In this document: positions 59,291-64,000 of the stretch, one piece after another
How the letters are laid out: each line of letters begins with the position of its first letter
Position numbering within the stretch: position 1 is the stretch's first letter
From: Microcebus murinus
Taxonomy: Eukaryota > Chordata > Mammalia > Primates > Cheirogaleidae
Length of the DNA: 64,000 nt
Assembly: GCF_040939455.1 (NCBI RefSeq)
Contig: NC_134116.1
Coordinates: forward strand, 45,709,400-45,773,399
Reading direction: 5' to 3'
Notes under the pieces: model-generated
Databases searched by the model: none
Told to the model about the DNA's origin: nothing
Seen by the model: only the letters and a program-made list of their open reading frames with translations
Translations under genes and position numbers: made by a program

Positions 59291-59681
59291 CCGATTTAAA
59301 TGTTAATCCCATCTAAAAAATACCTTCAGGGTGACATTTATGTTCATGTTTGACCAAAATATCTGAGTACCATGGCCTGGGCAAGTTGACATAGAACATT
59401 AGCTAATACTGGGTTACATGAAATTCTTTTTAAGAATTAAACTTAAATCATTGTTATTAATTAATGATTGTTACTAATACATACTTCAAGGACCAAGGCA
59501 AACATGCATTAACAAACCGTTTCTTGATGTTTATTCTAATCAACAAAACTAACTGCAAAATCTTTTTCTGAAAAAAGCCTATTTTGTTTAAGTTTTTTTT
59601 CTTTTCATCTTAAAACCTGTAAATTTAATACAAAATAAAGAGACAAAATAAAAAATAAAGATCTTTGTTCATAGGTTATTT

Positions 59682-59804
59682 TACAGGGTATTCCAAAAGT
59701 CTTCATACAAAGGAAACATTTTGTAATGAATATTTTGAAATTAAAGTACATTTAGCTACAATTTCCCATTTTCCCTATGTATGGCAATTTTTGAGATATC
59801 CTGT
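59682..59804 (+). mobile_element. Possible short mariner-like element
   Basis: 'tacagggtattccaaaagtc' followed by 'ttcatacaaaggaaac' has the form of a mariner terminal repeat (TACAGGGTGTCCCAAAAGT-like). The right side 'gagatatcctgtg' is a partial complement of the left end. The interior is about 100 bases without coding capacity. Confidence 0.45.
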
Positions 59805-60500
59805 GTTTTAGAATTTCTATCCAAAGTAATTTTTCTCCTTCACAAGAGTAGCTGGTCTTTAGGGATCCCGCTGTTTATTAGGAGACAGGAGAAAGAACTT
59901 TGCCAGGGGACAGCTGCTTGAGGCTGTATTGTGTGGAACATGGCACCCCTGCTGGTCTGGCCTTCGTGGGGGGTGGTGCCTAGTTCATCATTTCTACCTC
60001 AGTGCTATCCTGGTGTTGCAAAGGGAATTTTATACTTCTGATGTCTCCTGCAGTTAATGTCTGGGACCAGGTCAAATATAAAATCTCCATCTTACCTTTG
60101 ACAACTATTCTGAGGCTATTACACTATTCCTGTTCCTGAAAATCTACACCTACTCCATACTTATTTCTTTTACCTACGAAAACAATTTCCAACTCTTGTC
60201 TTTTTATTTTACTTTGTCTTTTTCATTTTACTATGAATTTGACATGTGCTAGTAAAAAAATCCTTCTTGTAATGGGAATCCTGGATGTTTTCAATTCTAT
60301 CATAATTAAGAGTCTTTGCGGTTAAATGCCACCTTTAGGTTAAATATAAACCAAGCATCTGTCAGCATAAATGTAAGAGAGCAAATAATGCCATAAATGC
60401 TAAGAGAGTAAAACTTAAACTGCATTGAAATGAGCTTGTCATCTCAATGAACGGTGACAAACACATCCGTGTTTAGCTCTGTAAAAGAGCAGAGTTAATA
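59805..60500. other. Unique DNA, no supported feature
   Basis: The segment 59860-60060 is GC-richer than its neighbours but resembles no family I recognise; an old unidentified repeat is possible. Confidence 0.4.
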
Positions 60501-60502
60501 AG

Positions 60503-60558
60503 TACACACAGACACACACACACAGAGACACACATACACACACACACACACACACAAA
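60503..60558. repeat. Imperfect (CA)n microsatellite
   Basis: About 25 CA-type units with GA and TA interruptions. Confidence 0.9.
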
Positions 60559-60599
60559 CCTTTCTTTAGAGTTGTGCTAAGCATCCTTGATTTTCTAAT

Positions 60600-60900
60600 G
60601 TACATGGCTCTGCCCCTTCTTCTCTGACTTCTCTTGCCCAAAATGCCATTCCCATGGAACAAATCCCAGGAGCCATCTATCCTGGGGAGCTTGCTCTGGC
60701 CACCCCTCCCCTGAGAGTCTACACCTCATATGCTCTTATAGCACATAAGTATACCTCTGTCATAGCATTTGTCATCTTGTCTTCTGACTTGTGTGCCTCA
60801 CCCATAAGCCTGTGTGTCATCTGAAGGTCTTTGTTTTCCTAGGAGCCCAGCACTGCATCTGTAGGGTCAGTGTTGAGCTAGGTAACATAAGTGATAAATC
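60600..60900 (+). repeat. L2 3'-end fragment
   Basis: 'ttctctgacttctcttgccc', 'gagcttgctctggccacccc', 'gcacataagtatacctctgt', 'catagcatttgtcatcttgt', 'cataagcctgtgtgtcatct', 'gaaggtctttgttttcctag' and 'gagcccagcactgcatctgt' fit the L2 3' region in order. Confidence 0.7.
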
Positions 60901-61309
60901 AGAGAATAACTGGTGAGCTCCATTGATTCAAGAATTATCAGAGAACTCTGTAGACTGTATTAATAAAAGGGCTTAGCAACATTCTCATTTGACAAAATGG
61001 AGATTATCATGGCAAGCCACTACAGTGGCTTGTCCAAAGTTCAATAAAGGCCTCATTCTAACATGATATATGTTCCTTGTCATACACCTTACTTCTTTTT
61101 GTTGCGGGTCCCCTCCGTTTCCCTTGAATGGTCACAGTAGCATCACTTCATAGTGGAGAGTTACTTAGCACTTCTAAATGCCTCCGAAATTTAGAAGGCA
61201 GTTCTTTGGTAGTTAAGCCAAGGAGTGTGGAGAGCCTTTGAATCCTCTTCTTAGTGAGACCATGGACAGCTGCCTTCTCTTTGCATTTTAAAAGACACCT
61301 ACTGGCAAC

Positions 61310-61740
61310 TTTGATTCTCTATTATTCTCCTTCACTGCACACTCTTTCTTTGCTTTATAGCATTTACGACAATCTGTAATTACTTTAAGTTAATGTTCAT
61401 TTCTTTCACTGCAGTGCCAAGGAAGCAATATAGAATTCTCCCTTCTGTACCATCTCTCCATTTTCATCAAATCATTCTAAAGCCTATGCCCCCAAATAAA
61501 CCATAGAAATTAAATAAACACATTGTGCTTCAGGTAAGGTCTCTTATCTTTCTTGCTAAGGAACTTGCTGTTCCTAAGTTCCCACATAGAGAAAGTCTGG
61601 CTTGTTTACTCATTTATTGCCACTGAACTATAAGCCTCATGGGGATATGCTGTTTTGTTCCTAGCTATAGCCCCTAAACCTAGCAGAGTATCTGAAACAA
61701 CCAGGGCATCAGCAAAGATTTACTGAATAATAAACCTTCT
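61310..61740 (+). repeat. L2 3'-end fragments
   Basis: 'ttatagcatttacgacaatc' with 'tgtaattactttaagttaat', and further on 'ggcttgtttactcatttatt', 'gaactataagcctcatgggg', 'cctagctatagcccctaaac', 'ctagcagagtatctgaaaca' and 'aaagatttactgaataataa' follow the L2 end. The stretch between (61420-61560) is less clear. Confidence 0.65.
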
Positions 61741-62208
61741 ACCAACTCATTTGGGTTTGTCACCAGTTTAAATAAATTTTCCATTAAGTCATAAAAAATT
61801 TTAAACCATTTTATGCTACTTTTAAAATTTATTTCATCAAATCCTCTGAGAATTTTGGATCACTTATGTGGTAGTTCCTTAGTCCAGGCAGACATGCCTA
61901 ATGAGAAATTACAGCAAGCATAAAACCTTATAAAGAAACATATTATAATCATTTACTATTCCTCTGGCACTCATAAAGTTTGGGGCCAAAGAGCTTCCAT
62001 AATAGTATTTCAATATGTGTTGACCAACCTTCATCCCTTTCATTGATAGATTTTCCAAGGCTGGTCTTTTCCAAAGGACAATCAGATATGGCACCACTTT
62101 AAATTGCAAAGTCTCCTGAGTTATCTAGAAATTGTGAGGCCTTGTTTATCCTATATTTTTCATGCAGTATAAATTCTTGTTTTAAATAACTGAGTTTGTT
62201 CTGGGAAA

Positions 62209-62285
62209 CACAGACACATATTCATGCACACACACACATACATGCACACACATACACATGCACACACATACATGCACGAACATAC
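62209..62285. repeat. Imperfect (CA)n with CATGCACA units
   Basis: Alternating CA and 'catgca'-type units. Confidence 0.85.
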
Positions 62286-64000
62286 TTTCTATTCACAGCA
62301 CAGTTTAAAATTGGGGTCCATGATTTGTTTTGAGACTTATTCCATCAACCCCTAATCAGAATCCTTCCAACTATAATTTTTGCTTAAATTGGAGAAAATG
62401 CATTTGTGAGACATTATCTCAGACATAAATAAAATATACCACAACACACACTTATTCACAACAAAGTTCATAGCCTTTCAGATGCCAGTGTGATTTTTTT
62501 TCTAAACAATATCCTCTCTGCTTAAAATATAGTGGCTAGTTCAAGAATGATATTATGCTAAAGCTGGGTGTGATGAATACAGGCCTTTTGTACTTGAACA
62601 CATAACTGCAAGCATTTTTTTAAATGCAGAATTGTATGACTATGTACAGGGTTTATTTTTTTTCTCTCAAGTGAAAAATAAGTCTTGAAAGCCTTTGAGA
62701 TCTGTATTTTAACTTCACTGTACTAGAAGAATCTTATTTTTTTCCTGGAGGTTATTTTGTCCTCGATCTTTTCTTTTAAGGCAGGGCTTTTTACTTTTAT
62801 TATTATTTTTTTAATAAATTATATTTACCTCCTTTGCCTTAGCAGAGTATAGGGTAGAAAAACAAACCAAGCAGTGGCAACAAATCTGTCCAGTGGGCTA
62901 TAGTTGAAGCACAGTAGGTGTTGGCAGAAAGGATGAGAGTCTGAAACATGGTAAATATGCAGCATGGGCAAGTGCTTATGGTGGGTGCTGAATTTTGCCG
63001 CAGGACATGCTGAGGCAGACACTTGTATAGACAACTGCTTCTAAATATGTCACTGTATCAGCAGGAAACAGAAGATCTCCCCACTTCTGTTTTTTCAATT
63101 CTGCAAATGGGACCCTATGAGCAATTACTTGGTGAATTAGCAAAGCATCCTGAATAAACAGCCAGTGCCAAGCTATTGGACTAGAGGATTTTAGAGAGCA
63201 AAGAAAAACAGGAAGAAACTATTAAAATAAGCACTGAACAGACTTCTATATGATTCATGCCATGTGCAAGTGGCGTGTAAAAGGATGAAGTGATGGAGTG
63301 CAATGTTTCTCAGGCAGTCTTGCTATTGAGCACTTACAAAGTGTTTCTAATCCTCTAATTGGGTTAAATTCATTTAATTAGCACTGAAAAGATGCAGTTT
63401 AAGTGTTTAATAAAACGTTTATACTCAGAACAGCTACCAGATGTTTTTTTTTTATTGTAGATGTTGCAAAGTTATGCATTTTTTTCTAGAAATGAAGTGC
63501 TTTCTTTTAATAAGAAATACCTGTTTTGCTTCAGTAGATTTTGGCTAAGCTAGAAAAGAAAGTTCAGGTTTAGGGTGCTCTCTCTATCATTTTAGAAAGA
63601 TCTGTTTTTATACTCTCCATTACCTATATACACTTACATTTACACACAATCGCCACAACGTACACATGCAAACACACAGACACACACTACTCTAGTAAGA
63701 GCTGAGAAAGAGTAAGGCTTCCTTTAGTTGACAAGGGTTAAAAAGCGATCCCTGAACATTTTATTAAAAGCCCATTTCATGTATTAGTCACAGGGAAAAG
63801 GTAAGAGATCGTGATGAATTACGGTGTTCTTCATAAACTGGGAACATTTTCTTCGGTGTGCTACACTCTCAAGGAAAAAGGAACCTGATAAACATTGAAG
63901 GTAGATTCTTTAGCATAACTGGGCTGGGAAATGGGGGATGGTGGTTAGGGGAGGTAGGATAATTAGTTGAAATTATATACTGAATTGAATCTGTACCTTT
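62286..64000. other. Unique DNA, no gene seen
   Basis: Complex sequence to the window end, with a second, weak CA-rich patch near 63632-63690. The part 63230-63450 contains homeodomain-type motifs ('ctctaattgggttaaattca', 'tttaattagcac') and few homopolymers. No exon or transposon recognised. Confidence 0.45.

Noticed and set aside
1..64000. A CRISPR array, bacterial operon, tRNA cluster or viral genome
   Set aside because: No regularly spaced repeats with unique spacers, no long coding frames, no cloverleaf-capable tRNA sequence; the mammalian repeat content explains the window.

Overview
This window looks like a stretch of nuclear chromosomal DNA from a strepsirrhine primate (lemur, loris or galago type), either intergenic or inside a very large intron. 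The evidence is a complete two-arm Alu at 9718-10051 with the strepsirrhine-style A-rich linker and right arm, several L1 3' ends of one shared lineage-like type, and a background of fossil mammalian repeats (MIR, L2, MER5A, MER1, Tigger, MLT1). The DNA is AT-rich and poor in CpG. I see no protein-coding exon, tRNA, rRNA, snRNA or CpG-island promoter that I can support. The open frames are short (60-127 codons), many lie in repeats or low-complexity DNA, and the only recognisable peptide remnants are decayed L1 ORF2 pieces.

Layout. 1-123: an L1 3' end running in from the left. 0.9-1.5 kb: an L1 3' UTR scrap, then a short hAT element with a perfect 8-bp target duplication. 3.4-5.2 kb: a perfect hairpin with a third half-site, and L2-like pieces. 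6-9.7 kb: unique DNA with an (AT)n tract. 9.7-10.05 kb: the Alu. 13.0-13.6 kb: an L1 3' end. 17.4-18.7 kb: two minus-strand L1 copies, one inserted in or beside the other with a 10-bp duplication. 19-24 kb: a pyrimidine tract, a (CA)n tract, MER5A and MIR. 25.5-27.0 kb: two head-to-head L1 copies. 29-35 kb: L2 and MIR scraps, a MER1 element, and an unexplained pair of related segments about 2.3 kb apart. 39.7-42.5 kb: L2, MIR, a complete minus-strand solitary LTR with a 4-bp duplication, a Tigger-like element and MER5A. 44.6-49.8 kb: an MLT1 LTR, MIR pieces, an old repeat mosaic and an unusual MER1-like element. 51-52.4 kb: complex unique DNA that could be conserved non-coding sequence. 53.0-55.0 kb: MLT1, MIR and MER5A. 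57.8-61.8 kb: MIR, L1, a mariner-like scrap, (CA)n and L2 pieces. 62-64 kb: CA-rich DNA and unique sequence.

No genes work together here; the window is a record of transposon insertion. I did not find a convincing new biological system. The observations most worth a second look are the solitary LTR (40204-40786), the unexplained repeated segment (about 31888-32068 and 34207-34378), the two small hAT elements with perfect 8-bp duplications (1261-1443 and 49560-49799), and the unique non-coding block around 51.0-52.4 kb. Repeat family names come from recognising consensus motifs by eye. Boundaries are approximate except where target duplications are stated.
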